From NCBI RefSeq assembly GCF_010104355.1, contig NZ_CP044972.1, positions 1,612,001 through 1,676,000 of the forward strand: a stretch of 64,000 nt of DNA, in the 5' to 3' direction. This document shows, piece by piece, positions 1 through 9,440 of the stretch. Position 1 is the first letter of the stretch, and every line of letters starts with the position of its first letter. A model generated the notes under the pieces. The model was not told the origin of the DNA, did no database searches, and was given only the letters and a program-made list of their open reading frames with translations. Origin of the DNA: Hydrogenophaga sp. PBL-H3. Its GTDB lineage: Bacteria > Pseudomonadota > Gammaproteobacteria > Burkholderiales > Burkholderiaceae_C. Both the position numbers and the translations under genes were made by a program.

Positions 1-3000
1 CCGTCGGGCGCGCTCAGCCTGCAGGCCACCGGTGGCGACCTGACGGTTGGCGCCAATGCGTCGATCGACGTGGCCGGCCGCACGGTGCGCTTCTTCGACA
101 CCAGCGCGGCGGCGCAGGCCGGCCAGATCACGCTGGGCGGCACAACCGGCGACGTCAACGTCGTCGGCGGCGCGCGCCTGGACGTGTCGGCGGCTGCCGG
201 CGGTGATGCGGGCACCTTGGTCGTGCGCGCCGTCAACGGCACGGTTGGCCTGGCCGATGGCACGGTGCGCGGCGCGGCCGTGGCCGACGCATCGGGCCAG
301 CGAGGCGATGGCGCACGGGTCGACATCGACACCGGTACCCTGGCCAGCTTCAGCAACCTCAACCAGGCGCTGAACCAGGGCGGCATCCCGGATGGCAACG
401 GCGGCTACTCCGCCGGCTTTGACGGCGAGCGCACGCTGCGTGTGCGCCAGGGCGATGTGACCATCGCTGCAGGCGACACCACGAAGGCCCAGGACATCCG
501 CATGTCGGTGGATGGTGGTGCGCTGACCGTGGCCGGCCAGCTCGATGCCTCGGGCGCCGACGCAGGCCGCGTCGAGCTGTTTGGGAAGAATGACGTGACG
601 CTGGCAGCCAGCGCGCGCATCGCCGCGGTATCCAGCGGCGCACGCCAGGACGGCGGCGACGTGGTGATCGGCACGCGCGACGGCACCATCCGCTTGAATG
701 GCGGCTCCATCCAGCTCGGCGGCGGCGCCGGTGGTGAGGGAGGCACCCTGCTGCTGCGCGCGCCGCGCGTGGCGGGCAACACCGATGTGGCGGTGACGGC
801 GCAGGCCGGCGCACTGGACAGCGCAATGAACAGCGCGCGCTCGGTGGCTGTGGAGGCGGTTCGGGTGTATGCCGGCATCAACACCTTGACAACCTCCGGC
901 GCCAGCAGCGGCAGCACGCTGTCGCTGGAGACCGTTCGCAACGACAACGGGAATGCCGCCGGGACCACCGGCTTCGCCCAGCACCACGCAGCCATCAAGA
1001 GCAAGCTGGGCCAGACCGGCCAGGCCAGATTCCATGTGCTCAGTGGAGTGGAGGTGCGCACCGATGGCAGCGTCAGCCCGGACCTGACCCTGGCCGGTGA
1101 CTGGAACCTGGACCCGGCGCGCTCTGCGGGCGAGCCCGGGGTGCTGACCTTGCGTGCACAGGGCGCGCTCAATCTCAACAACAACCTCTCTGACGGTTTC
1201 AGCACCGCAACCGCTTGCACCACGGCGGTCTGCAACGCCACCACGCCCGTGCCCTCGATCCTGCGTGCAGGCAACTCCTGGTCGTATCGGCTGGTGGCCG
1301 GTGCCGACTCGACCGCGGCCGATCCGCTGTCGGTCCTCAAGGACGCGGGCGATGTGACGCTGGCGGGCGGCAAGCTGGTGCGCACGGGCACCGGTGACAT
1401 CCAGGTGGCTGCGGGCGGCAACATCGTCCTCGCCAACAACCAGTCCGTGATCTACACCGCAGGGCGGGTTGCCGACGCGGTGACCGGCTTCGCCACGCCA
1501 CCCGCCATCCTGAACCCCGTGTTCGGGCAAGGCGGCGGTGATGTGGACCTGACGGCCATGGGCAGCATCATCGGCAAGCCGTCGGCGCAGCTGTACTCGC
1601 AGTGGCTGTTCCGCCAGGGCGCGCTCAACAGCGCGACCGGCGCCTACACGCGCCAGCCGGCCTGGTGGGTGCGCTACGACCAGTTCCAGCAAGGCGTCGG
1701 CGCGCTCGGTGGCGGCGACGTGAGCCTGCGCGCAGGGGTGGACATCCAGGATTTGTCGGTCAGCACGCCCACACAAGGTCGAGTGACAGGCGCGGGTCCG
1801 CAAACCGCGCAACTGGTGGAGACCGGTGGCGGCGACTTGCGCGTGGAAGCGGGCCGGGACGTGCTGGGCGGGCAGTACTACGCAGCGCGAGACGAACTCG
1901 TGATCAAGGCGCGGGGCTCGGTGGGTCCGAGCAGCGTGGCCGTGAACGGCAATGCGCAACCGGTGGCGACGCTGCTGGCGCTCGGCGACGCACAGGCCCG
2001 CGTCCAGGCCAACGGCAATGTGACCCTGAGCAACCTGCTCAACCCGCATCTGCTAGCCCAGACGCAGCGCAACCTGGCGGTCACCCTGGGTGTCCAGCCA
2101 TCGCGCAGCCTGTTTTCCACTTACGGCGCTCACAGCGCCGCCTCCGTGTCCAGCCTGAGCGGGCAAGTGGTGCTTCGGGAGAATCCGCTGGATCTGACCG
2201 CGGCTTTTGGCACCAGCCTGCTGACCACGGCCGAGGGCAACCGCGCCGGCCTGTTCGACCTGGCTTTCCTGTTGCCTTCCAGCGTGTCGGCGACTGCGTT
2301 CCAGGGCAGCGTGGCGTTGGGCACCAGCACCCGCAATCTCACCATGAGCCCATCGGCGAGTGGGCAGTTGTCGGTGCTCGCGGCCGACTCCGTCCAGGTG
2401 AATTCCACGCTCACGATGGGTGACCAGGACGCGGCGCTGGTGCCTTCCCCGCTGCGTCCAGCCAACACGGTCAGCCAGACCACCACCGAACTGCTGATAC
2501 CTCGGCTGGTGGTGAATCCCGAGGCCCCTCTTGCGCTGGACCACGCTTCGGTGCCGGTGCACACCGGCGACACCGAGCCAGCTCGCGTGTATGCAGTCAA
2601 GGGCGACGTGAGTGGCTTCTACGACAGCCAGGCCGAGTTCCTGTACGGAGGAATCTCGGTGCCCAAGGCCACCCTGGTGCGGGCAGGGCGCGACGTGAAG
2701 GACTTCAACGTGGTGGTTCAGCACAGCGATGCCGCTGACATCAGCCACGTGGAGGCCGGGCGCGACGTGACGTTCTCTGGCGTGGGTCGACGCGACACCT
2801 CCAAGATCTGGATTGGTGGTCAGGGTCGGATGGAGGTCAACGCCGGGCGCAACATCGACCTGGGCACCTCGGGCGGTGTGGTCAGCCGTGGCGACCTGGA
2901 CAACAACAACCTGCCCGCCAGCGGTGCCGACCTTCAGTTGACGGCCGGCACTGGCGCAGCGGGGACGGACTACACCGGCGCGGTGGAACGCCTGTTGGGA

Positions 3001-4035
3001 CGTCTGCAAGCCGATCCGGGCGCATCGTCCAGCCTGTGGCTGGCGCGCTGGCTGGTGGGCGACGACGCACTGACCGCGGGCGCAGCGCTGGGGGCTGTGC
3101 AGGCCGTGGCGGCGCTGTCACCCGAGGTGCAGCGCGAGCGCGTGCGCAGCATGGTGTTCACCGCGCTGCGCACCACCGGGCGCGACTCCAATCTGGCCCC
3201 CAGCGGCTTCGCCGGCGACTACAGCCGCGGCTACGCGGCCCTGGAGGTTCTGTTTCCCGGTATCTCCGACACCACAGCAGGCGGTGCGGGTGCCGGGTAC
3301 CAGGGCAACATCGATCTGTTCGCAAGCCGCATAAAGACCGAGCGCAACGGCAACATCGAGTTCCTCATTCCTGGCGGTGATCTCATCGTCGGTCTGGCCA
3401 ACACCCCTGCAGACCTCGTGAACACCGGGAGCAACGTGCTGGGTATCGTGGCTGCCGCCGAGGGCACGGTGCGCGGATTTGCGCGTGACGACATGCTGGT
3501 CAACCAGTCGCGCATCCTCACGGTGGGCGGTGGCGATGTGTTGCTGTGGTCCAGCGAGGGCGATATCGACGCCGGCAAGGGCAAGAAGACGGCCTCGGCC
3601 GTGCCTCCGCCTCTGATCACGGTGGATGACAAGGGCAACGTGACCCAGGTGCTGCAGGGTGCTGTGTCGGGGAGCGGCATCGGAGCGCTGTCCACCAACG
3701 GAGTGACCGCCGGCGACGTCGACCTCATCGCCCCCAAAGGCACGGTCAACGCTGGCGACGCCGGCATCCGCGCGGGCAACCTCAACATTGCCGCCCTGGT
3801 GGTGCTGGGCGCCGACAACATCTCGGTGTCGGGCACCTCGGCGGGCACGCCGATCGCCGACACCAGTGCGGTCTCTGCCGCCTCGTCGGGGGCCACCTCG
3901 GGTGGCGACGACACCGGCAAGGTGGTGGAGGCGCTCAACCAGGCGGCGGCCGAATCGGCCAAGGCGGCGCAGGAACTGGCTTCAGCCCTGCGCCCATCGG
4001 TGGTGCGCGTGGACGTGCTCGGATTCGGCGAGTAG
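1..4035 (+). CDS. Filamentous haemagglutinin family exoprotein, DUF3739 C-terminus (5' end outside window)
   Basis: The reading frame is open from base 1, so the start lies upstream. The 1,344 visible residues are a low-complexity beta-helix type sequence rich in Gly, Ala, Asp, Val and Thr, with many short repeats of the form GGGD-hydrophobic and AGRD. This is typical of exoproteins secreted by two-partner (TpsA) or related routes. The last 150 residues (GGGDVLLWSSEGDIDAGKGK, then DVDLIAPKGTVNAGDAGI) match what I know of the DUF3739 C-terminal domain of the filamentous haemagglutinin family. No TpsB transporter is visible. The dedicated Ton motor and porin downstream on the same strand suggest that energised export, assembly or surface handling of this protein is their job; this is inference. 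Confidence 0.85.
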   Translation, partial: PSGALSLQATGGDLTVGANASIDVAGRTVRFFDTSAAAQAGQITLGGTTGDVNVVGGARLDVSAAAGGDAGTLVVRAVNGTVGLADGTVRGAAVADASGQRGDGARVDIDTGTLASFSNLNQALNQGGIPDGNGGYSAGFDGERTLRVRQGDVTIAAGDTTKAQDIRMSVDGGALTVAGQLDASGADAGRVELFGKNDVTLAASARIAAVSSGARQDGGDVVIGTRDGTIRLNGGSIQLGGGAGGEGGTLLLRAPRVAGNTDVAVTAQAGALDSAMNSARSVAVEAVRVYAGINTLTTSGASSGSTLSLETVRNDNGNAAGTTGFAQHHAAIKSKLGQTGQARFHVLSGVEVRTDGSVSPDLTLAGDWNLDPARSAGEPGVLTLRAQGALNLNNNLSDGFSTATACTTAVCNATTPVPSILRAGNSWSYRLVAGADSTAADPLSVLKDAGDVTLAGGKLVRTGTGDIQVAAGGNIVLANNQSVIYTAGRVADAVTGFATPPAILNPVFGQGGGDVDLTAMGSIIGKPSAQLYSQWLFRQGALNSATGAYTRQPAWWVRYDQFQQGVGALGGGDVSLRAGVDIQDLSVSTPTQGRVTGAGPQTAQLVETGGGDLRVEAGRDVLGGQYYAARDELVIKARGSVGPSSVAVNGNAQPVATLLALGDAQARVQANGNVTLSNLLNPHLLAQTQRNLAVTLGVQPSRSLFSTYGAHSAASVSSLSGQVVLRENPLDLTAAFGTSLLTTAEGNRAGLFDLAFLLPSSVSATAFQGSVALGTSTRNLTMSPSASGQLSVLAADSVQVNSTLTMGDQDAALVPSPLRPANTVSQTTTELLIPRLVVNPEAPLALDHASVPVHTGDTEPARVYAVKGDVSGFYDSQAEFLYGGISVPKATLVRAGRDVKDFNVVVQHSDAADISHVEAGRDVTFSGVGRRDTSKIWIGGQGRMEVNAGRNIDLGTSGGVVSRGDLDNNNLPASGADLQLTAGTGAAGTDYTGAVERLLGRLQADPGASSSLWLARWLVGDDALTAGAALGAVQAVAALSPEVQRERVRSMVFTALRTTGRDSNLAPSGFAGDYSRGYAALEVLFPGISDTTAGGAGAGYQGNIDLFASRIKTERNGNIEFLIPGGDLIVGLANTPADLVNTGSNVLGIVAAAEGTVRGFARDDMLVNQSRILTVGGGDVLLWSSEGDIDAGKGKKTASAVPPPLITVDDKGNVTQVLQGAVSGSGIGALSTNGVTAGDVDLIAPKGTVNAGDAGIRAGNLNIAALVVLGADNISVSGTSAGTPIADTSAVSAASSGATSGGDDTGKVVEALNQAAAESAKAAQELASALRPSVVRVDVLGFGE

Positions 4036-4141
4036 TCCGAACGGATGGTCCAGCCCTTTTTGTAACGCCACCGCCATCGTTCCTTCGTACCTTTCGTGCT
4101 TGTCCCGCGTTGCGGGCGGCACGCCCATTTTTTGCATTCCC

Positions 4142-5884
4142 ATGAAACGCATTTTTGCTCTCGCCCTCTGCGTGTTGATGTTGCCGCTCTCCGCCCATGC
4201 CTGGTGGGACGAGGGCTGGACCATCCGCAAGAAGATCACGCTGGACACGCAGGCCGCCGGCATCACGTCTGAGGCCACCGGCGTGCCGGTGCTGGTGCGC
4301 CTGTCCACCGGCAACTTCGATTTTCTTGCCGCCCATCCAGACGGCTCCGACCTGCGTTTCGTGGCCGAGAACGACAAGACGGTGCTGGCGCACCACATCG
4401 AGCGCTTTGACAGCACCAACGAACTCGCCTTCGTGTGGGTGCAGGTGCCGCGCGTGGCGGGCAGCAATGCCCTGCAGCATGTGTGGCTGTACTACGGCAA
4501 CGAAAAGGCACAGCCGGTCACCGGCGCTGGCCTGTACGACGCCGCGCAGTGGGCGGTGTACCACCTCGGCGAACCCGGTGGCCTGCCGCAGGACGCCACC
4601 GCCGCAGGCCACCACGTGTCGGGCGGCACCGCCACCTTCGTGCCCAGCGGCCTGATCGGTGGGGCAGCGCGCCTCAATGCCGACGGGGGTTTTCAGATTG
4701 GCGATGCTTCGTTGCAGGCGGCCACTGGTTTCACGTTCTCTGCCTGGATCAAGCCGGAGCGGGCCGACGGCGAGCTGCTGGCCTTCGGCGGCCTCACGCT
4801 GTCATTGCGCGGCGGTGTGCCGGTGCTCGGCGCAGGCGGCACGGTGGCCCAGGGCGGCGCGCCGCTGGCGCTGAACGCCTGGCGCCATGTGGCCGTGAGC
4901 GCTGGAGCCAACGCCTTGCTGTATGTCGACGGCAAGGCCGTGGCCAACATCGCCACCGCCTTTGCGCCGGCAGGCGCGCTGCGCGTGGGCGCGGGCCTGG
5001 TGGGCGAGATCGACGAGGTGCAGATCTCCACCGCACAGCGCCCCGAGGCCTGGATCGCCGCGCAGGCCGACAGCCAGGGCCAGGCGGGCAAGCTGGTGCG
5101 CATGGGTGAGGAAGAGACCACCGAGCAGGGCGCACAGACCGGCTACTTCATGGCCACCATGAACAACCTCACCGTGGATGGCTGGGTGGTGGTGGTGATC
5201 TGTGTGTTCATGTTCTTCATCGCGATCTACATCATGTGGGCCAAGGCGGTGCTGCTCACACGCCAGGACCGCAGCAACCCGCGCTTCACCGAGGCGTTTG
5301 ACCAGCTCGCCACCCGCCTGCGCACGCTGCAAGGGGGGCCTTCCCTGCACGCCAGCCAGCTCGACCAGCTCGCCTCGCAGGCCGATCAGTACAAGGACTC
5401 GCCGTTGCACCGCATCTACCAGGTCGGTGCGCGAGAACTCAAGTCGCGCTTCCATGCCGATGGCTCGCCGGGTGCCACGGTGGAACACGACGGCGTGGTG
5501 GCGCCCTCGGTGGGCGAACGCGCGATGCTCGCCGTGCGCTCCAGCCTGGACGCGCAGCTCACGCGCGAACGCCAGCGCCTGGACAAAGGCATGGTGCTGC
5601 TGACCATCGCCATCTCGGGTGGCCCGTTCCTGGGCCTGCTGGGCACGGTGGTGGGCGTGATGATCACCTTCGCCGCCATCGCCGCGGCGGGCGACGTCAA
5701 CGTGAACGCGATCGCGCCCGGCATTGCCGCCGCGCTGGTGGCCACGGTGGCTGGCCTGGGCGTGGCCATCCCCGCGCTGTTTGGCTACAACTACCTGCAG
5801 ACGCGCATCAAGTCGATCTCCAACGACATGAACGTGTTCGTGGACGAGTTCGTGACCAAGATGGCCGAAACCTACGGCGACTGA
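4142..5884 (+). CDS. DUF2341-LamG-MotA/TolQ/ExbB fusion proton channel protein
   Basis: This 580-residue protein starts with a clear signal peptide ending in SAHA near residue 20. A DUF2341-like beta domain follows (about 30-130, opening WWDEGWTIRKK), then a LamG/concanavalin-like domain (about 160-305) and a membrane span (about 347-370). The C-terminal MotA/TolQ/ExbB domain has spans near 484-515 and 524-552. The ExbB part would form the proton channel with ExbD, and the N-terminal lectin-like half would lie in the periplasm. I chose the ATG at 4142 because it begins the signal peptide; the frame is open further upstream but overlaps the exoprotein. Next gene: exbD, 11 bp downstream. The fusion is the odd feature, since ordinary ExbB has no such N-terminus. 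Confidence 0.85.
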   Translation: MKRIFALALCVLMLPLSAHAWWDEGWTIRKKITLDTQAAGITSEATGVPVLVRLSTGNFDFLAAHPDGSDLRFVAENDKTVLAHHIERFDSTNELAFVWVQVPRVAGSNALQHVWLYYGNEKAQPVTGAGLYDAAQWAVYHLGEPGGLPQDATAAGHHVSGGTATFVPSGLIGGAARLNADGGFQIGDASLQAATGFTFSAWIKPERADGELLAFGGLTLSLRGGVPVLGAGGTVAQGGAPLALNAWRHVAVSAGANALLYVDGKAVANIATAFAPAGALRVGAGLVGEIDEVQISTAQRPEAWIAAQADSQGQAGKLVRMGEEETTEQGAQTGYFMATMNNLTVDGWVVVVICVFMFFIAIYIMWAKAVLLTRQDRSNPRFTEAFDQLATRLRTLQGGPSLHASQLDQLASQADQYKDSPLHRIYQVGARELKSRFHADGSPGATVEHDGVVAPSVGERAMLAVRSSLDAQLTRERQRLDKGMVLLTIAISGGPFLGLLGTVVGVMITFAAIAAAGDVNVNAIAPGIAAALVATVAGLGVAIPALFGYNYLQTRIKSISNDMNVFVDEFVTKMAETYGD

Positions 5885-5895
5885 GGAGCACGACC

Positions 5896-6306
5896 ATGTC
5901 CAAAGCCCAGGAAGACGGCGCGATCTACGACGACATCAACATCACCCCGATGTTGGACCTGTCGTATGTGCTGCTGGTCATTTTCATTCTCATGACGACG
6001 GCCTCGGTGCAGGGCATCAAGGTGAACCTGCCCAAGGCCAGCGACACCCCCAGCCTGGCCAAGCCAGCCACCCGCGCCATCACCATCACCGAGACCGGCG
6101 CGCTCTACCTCGATGCCTACCCCATGGCCACGCTGGCCGACCTCGAAGCGCGCCTGTTGCAGTTCAAGGCCGGCGCACCCGAGTTCCCCATCGTGGTCAA
6201 GGGCGACTCGGCGGTGCAATACGAGAAGGTGGTGGAGGTGCTCGATTTGTTGGGGCGGCTCGAACTCAACCAGATCGGCCTTGTGACGCAGCGGCTCGTC
6301 AAGTGA
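5896..6306 (+). CDS. exbD: ExbD/TolR biopolymer transport protein
   Basis: 136 residues, the usual ExbD length. A short cytoplasmic N-terminus leads into INITPMLDLSYVLLVIFIL, the single span carrying the Asp (MLDLSYV) that is the proton-carrying residue in this family. A periplasmic domain follows. It should partner with the preceding ExbB fusion to energise the TonB-like protein encoded next. Its TGA stop overlaps the GTG start of that gene (GTGA), so the two are translationally coupled. A GGAG ribosome site lies just before the ATG. Confidence 0.92.
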   Translation: MSKAQEDGAIYDDINITPMLDLSYVLLVIFILMTTASVQGIKVNLPKASDTPSLAKPATRAITITETGALYLDAYPMATLADLEARLLQFKAGAPEFPIVVKGDSAVQYEKVVEVLDLLGRLELNQIGLVTQRLVK

Positions 6307-6980
6307 AGCCGGACGAGTCGTTCATGCGACGCCACGCTCGCAAAGCCGCGCTGGCGCTGCTGGTTGTCCTGTTGATCGCAGGTGCCGTGTGGCTCTACGA
6401 GCTGATGTCCAGGCCCGCCGAACCGACCAAGAAGCGCACGGTGCAGGAGATCTCATTGCTCAAACCGCCGCCGCCTCCTCCGCCGCCCAAGACGCCACCG
6501 CCTCCGCCGCCCCCCGAGCAGAAGCAGGAAAAAATCGACGTGCCCAAGCCGGACGCCGCACCCGACCAGCCTTCGGAGGCGCCGCCCCCGGGCCCGAACC
6601 TGGGCGTGGATGCCGCCGGCAGCGGCGGTGGCGACAACTTCGGCCTGGTGGGCAAACCGGGCGGTGGCGACCTGATCGGCAGTGGTGGTGGCGGTGGCGG
6701 CAACCGCTTCGCCTGGTACGGCGCGCTGGTGAAAGACCGCATCAGCGACGCTGTGCAACGCGACAAGAAACTGCGCGAAGCCGCCGAGTACCAGCGCGTG
6801 GTCAATGTGTGGGTCAACAGCAGCGGCCTGGTCACCCGGGTCGAACTGGTGGGCACCAGCGACAAGCCCGAGCTCGACGAGGCGCTGCGCCTGGCCCTGC
6901 GCAATCTCGCGCCAGTGCGCGAGGGCGCACCGGGCGACATGCCCCAACCGATTCGACTGCGCATTTCCACCCGTTCCTGA
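6303..6980 (+). CDS. TonB-family energy transducer
   Basis: 225 residues from the GTG at 6303; an in-frame ATG at 6324 is an alternative start and sits right before the membrane anchor (about residues 14-31). Then come a proline-rich periplasmic spacer (about 55-75, runs of eight and seven prolines), a Gly-rich stretch (PGGGDLIGSGGGGGG) and a TonB_C-like domain (about 140-225) with the typical VNSSGLVTRVELVGTS strand. It would carry force from the ExbBD motor to an outer-membrane partner, perhaps the porin or exoprotein system of the same operon. It is not the general siderophore TonB as judged by context. Confidence 0.85.
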   Translation: MKPDESFMRRHARKAALALLVVLLIAGAVWLYELMSRPAEPTKKRTVQEISLLKPPPPPPPPKTPPPPPPPEQKQEKIDVPKPDAAPDQPSEAPPPGPNLGVDAAGSGGGDNFGLVGKPGGGDLIGSGGGGGGNRFAWYGALVKDRISDAVQRDKKLREAAEYQRVVNVWVNSSGLVTRVELVGTSDKPELDEALRLALRNLAPVREGAPGDMPQPIRLRISTRS

Positions 6981-7030
6981 TACACGCGGGCCCGAGCTCC
7001 ATTCAACGATCGCACCTTGCGAGACACCCC

Positions 7031-8590
7031 ATGAAACGACCTTTGCACCATGCGATGCGCCAGGTGACCCTGGCGGCCCTGATTTCCGTTGGCCTCGGTT
7101 CTGCGCAGGCAGACGAGCGAGAAGACCTCGAAACACTCAAGCAGACCACCATCAACCTCATCCAGGCGCTGGTGCAGCAAGGCGTGTTGCCGGCCGACAA
7201 GGCCGATGCGCTGGTGAAGCAGGCCGAAGCCAAGGCCAAGGCCGCGGTGGCCGACGCCAAGAAAACCGAGCAGGCCACGGTGCGGGTGCAGTTCGTGCCG
7301 GTGTCGGTGCGCAAGCAGATCGCCGACGAGGTGCGCGAAGAGGTGGTGGCCCAGGCCAAGGCCGAGCGCTGGGGCGACGTGAACGCCGTGCCAGAGTGGG
7401 TGGACCGGTTCAAGTTCGAAGGGGATCTGCGGCTGGGTTACCAGCGCGACATGTTCTCTGAATCCAATGCAGGCGCTGATTTTTTCCGGGTTCAGGGCCA
7501 GAACATCGCCAACACCACCGAAGACCGCGACCGCGCCCGCCTGCGTGCGCGCCTGGGCGTCACTGCGCGCGTCACGCCCGACATCACGGCCAACCTGCGG
7601 CTGGTGACCGGCAGTTCGGGCGATCCGGTATCGACCAACCAGACGCTGGGCAGCTACGGCAGCAAGTACACCTTCGCGCTGGACCGCGCTTTTCTGCGCG
7701 CTCGCTCGACCGAGTTTCTGCCCTGGCTCACCACCACCGCCGGGCGCATACCCAACCCGTTCTTCAGCACCGACCTGATGTGGGACGACGACCTGAACTT
7801 CGACGGCCTGGCCCTTCAATACGAGGACCCGGTGGCGGCAACGCGCACCTGGCGCCCGTTTGGCACGGTGGGCGTGTTCCCGCTGGAAGACATCCAGACA
7901 TCGGAGAGCAACCAGGCCAAGAGCAAATGGCTGGTGGCTGCGCAGGGCGGGGTGGAGTGGGTGCCGAGCAACGACCTGCGGGCCAAGGTGGGCCTGGGGC
8001 TCTATGACTTCCGCAACATCAGCGGCGTGCGCAACAGCAACAGCACCAACACCGACGACACCTCCCCACTGTCGCGCCAGAAGGGCAACACGCTCTTCAA
8101 CATCTCGAACCCGGCCGCCTTCAACTTCAATGGCCCGTTCGGCCTGGCCAACGACTACCAGGTGCTCAACCTCACCGGTGCGGTGGACTTCAACCTCTAC
8201 AACCCGGTGCACCTGATCGTGACCGGTGACTATGTCAAGAACATCGGTTTGAGCAGCAGCAAGACGCTGGCGCGCAGCGGCCTGACCCTGCCGAAGCAAG
8301 ACACCGGCTACATGGTGCGTGTGGCGGTGGGCATGCCCGCGATGCTGCTGAAGAACGACTGGCAGCTCTCGCTGGCCTACCGCTACCTCGAAGCCGACGC
8401 CACGGTGGATGCCTTCACCGACTCGGACTTCCACCTCGGCGGCACCAACAGCAAGGGCTTCATCGTGGGTGCGCAGTATGGCCTGAGCCGCAACACCTGG
8501 ATCAACGCACGCTGGCTCTCCAGCCGCGAGATCAGGGGGCTGCCACTGACCATCAACACACTGCAGGTCCAGCTCAATGCGAAGTTCTGA
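7031..8590 (+). CDS. Putative outer-membrane porin (Porin_5-like)
   Basis: 519 residues. A signal peptide ends at AQA (about residue 27). An alpha-helical, Ala/Lys/Glu-rich segment (about 30-110) probably forms a periplasmic coiled coil. From FKFEGDLRLGYQRDMF onward there are alternating amphipathic strands typical of a 16-stranded barrel. The sequence ends in F (VQLNAKF), the outer-membrane barrel signature recognised by BamA. It follows the TonB-like gene by 50 bp and overlaps the next gene by 14 bp, so it belongs to the same operon. It may be the Ton system's outer-membrane client, although no TonB box or plug domain is visible. Confidence 0.8.
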   Translation: MKRPLHHAMRQVTLAALISVGLGSAQADEREDLETLKQTTINLIQALVQQGVLPADKADALVKQAEAKAKAAVADAKKTEQATVRVQFVPVSVRKQIADEVREEVVAQAKAERWGDVNAVPEWVDRFKFEGDLRLGYQRDMFSESNAGADFFRVQGQNIANTTEDRDRARLRARLGVTARVTPDITANLRLVTGSSGDPVSTNQTLGSYGSKYTFALDRAFLRARSTEFLPWLTTTAGRIPNPFFSTDLMWDDDLNFDGLALQYEDPVAATRTWRPFGTVGVFPLEDIQTSESNQAKSKWLVAAQGGVEWVPSNDLRAKVGLGLYDFRNISGVRNSNSTNTDDTSPLSRQKGNTLFNISNPAAFNFNGPFGLANDYQVLNLTGAVDFNLYNPVHLIVTGDYVKNIGLSSSKTLARSGLTLPKQDTGYMVRVAVGMPAMLLKNDWQLSLAYRYLEADATVDAFTDSDFHLGGTNSKGFIVGAQYGLSRNTWINARWLSSREIRGLPLTINTLQVQLNAKF

Positions 8591-9440
8591 AGTTCGCCGG
8601 GACACCAGGTGGGCGCTGCTCGTGGTGGTGCTGGGTGCGGCTTGTTTGCAGGGCTGTGCGCGGCACGCGCCCGAACAGCTGGCCTTGCGCGATCGCATCG
8701 AGCAGGGCGCACTCACACCCGAAGACAGCCAGCGCTTCAACACCTCACAGCGCCAGCACCAGGCCTTGGCGGGGGGTGCCGACGACCCGGTTTTGCGTCT
8801 GGCCAGCGGGCTCGATCAGCAACTGGTCCGCGCGGCGGGCAGGGGTGAGGTGGGGGCCCTGCGCCAGCTCATCCAGGACGGTGCCCAGGTGAATGCGGTG
8901 GACGAGTGGGGCAACACGGCCCTGCTGCTGGCCGCTCGCGAAGGCGACCTGGAGACCGCGCGTGTGCTGCTGCGCGCCGGGGCCGATGTGGATGGCCGCG
9001 CCGGCCCGCTCACACCGCTGGGCCAGGCAGCACTGCGCGGCCACATCCACCTGGTGCGCCTGCTGTTGCGCGCCGGTGCCGGAGTGGATGCCACCGGACT
9101 GAACGAACAGACGCCGTTGATGAACGCGGTCAAGCTCAACCGGATCGAGGTGGCAAGCGTGCTGCTCAAGGCCGGGGCCAACACGCAGGTGACCGACCGA
9201 CTGGGCTCGGGCCTGCTGGTGGTGGCCATCAACGAGAACATGCCCCGGATGCTGGACATGCTGCTGGACCATGGCCTGGACCCTGACCAGCCCGATGCCG
9301 ATGGACTCACCCCCCTGTACTGGGCCATGCGACTCCAGCGCGATGACCTGGCGCAGCGGCTGGTGAAGGCCGGTGCGTCCACCAGCCAGACCCGCCAGGT
9401 GCTGCGGGCCAGCCGCCCCTATCCCAAGGATGACCTGTGA
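8577..9440 (+). CDS. Ankyrin-repeat lipoprotein
   Basis: 287 residues. The N-terminus carries a short signal peptide with a lipobox-like LQGC near residue 25, so it is probably an outer-membrane or periplasmic lipoprotein. From about residue 82 there are five to six ankyrin repeats (DEWGNTALLLAAREGDLETA, NEQTPLMNAVKLNRIEVASV, ADGLTPLYWAMRLQRDDLAQ). These repeats usually mediate protein binding. The start overlaps the porin's last 14 bases and the stop overlaps the next ATG (TGATG), which indicates tight operon coupling. The binding partner is unknown; an operon product is the simplest guess. Confidence 0.82.
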   Translation: MRSSEVRRDTRWALLVVVLGAACLQGCARHAPEQLALRDRIEQGALTPEDSQRFNTSQRQHQALAGGADDPVLRLASGLDQQLVRAAGRGEVGALRQLIQDGAQVNAVDEWGNTALLLAAREGDLETARVLLRAGADVDGRAGPLTPLGQAALRGHIHLVRLLLRAGAGVDATGLNEQTPLMNAVKLNRIEVASVLLKAGANTQVTDRLGSGLLVVAINENMPRMLDMLLDHGLDPDQPDADGLTPLYWAMRLQRDDLAQRLVKAGASTSQTRQVLRASRPYPKDDL

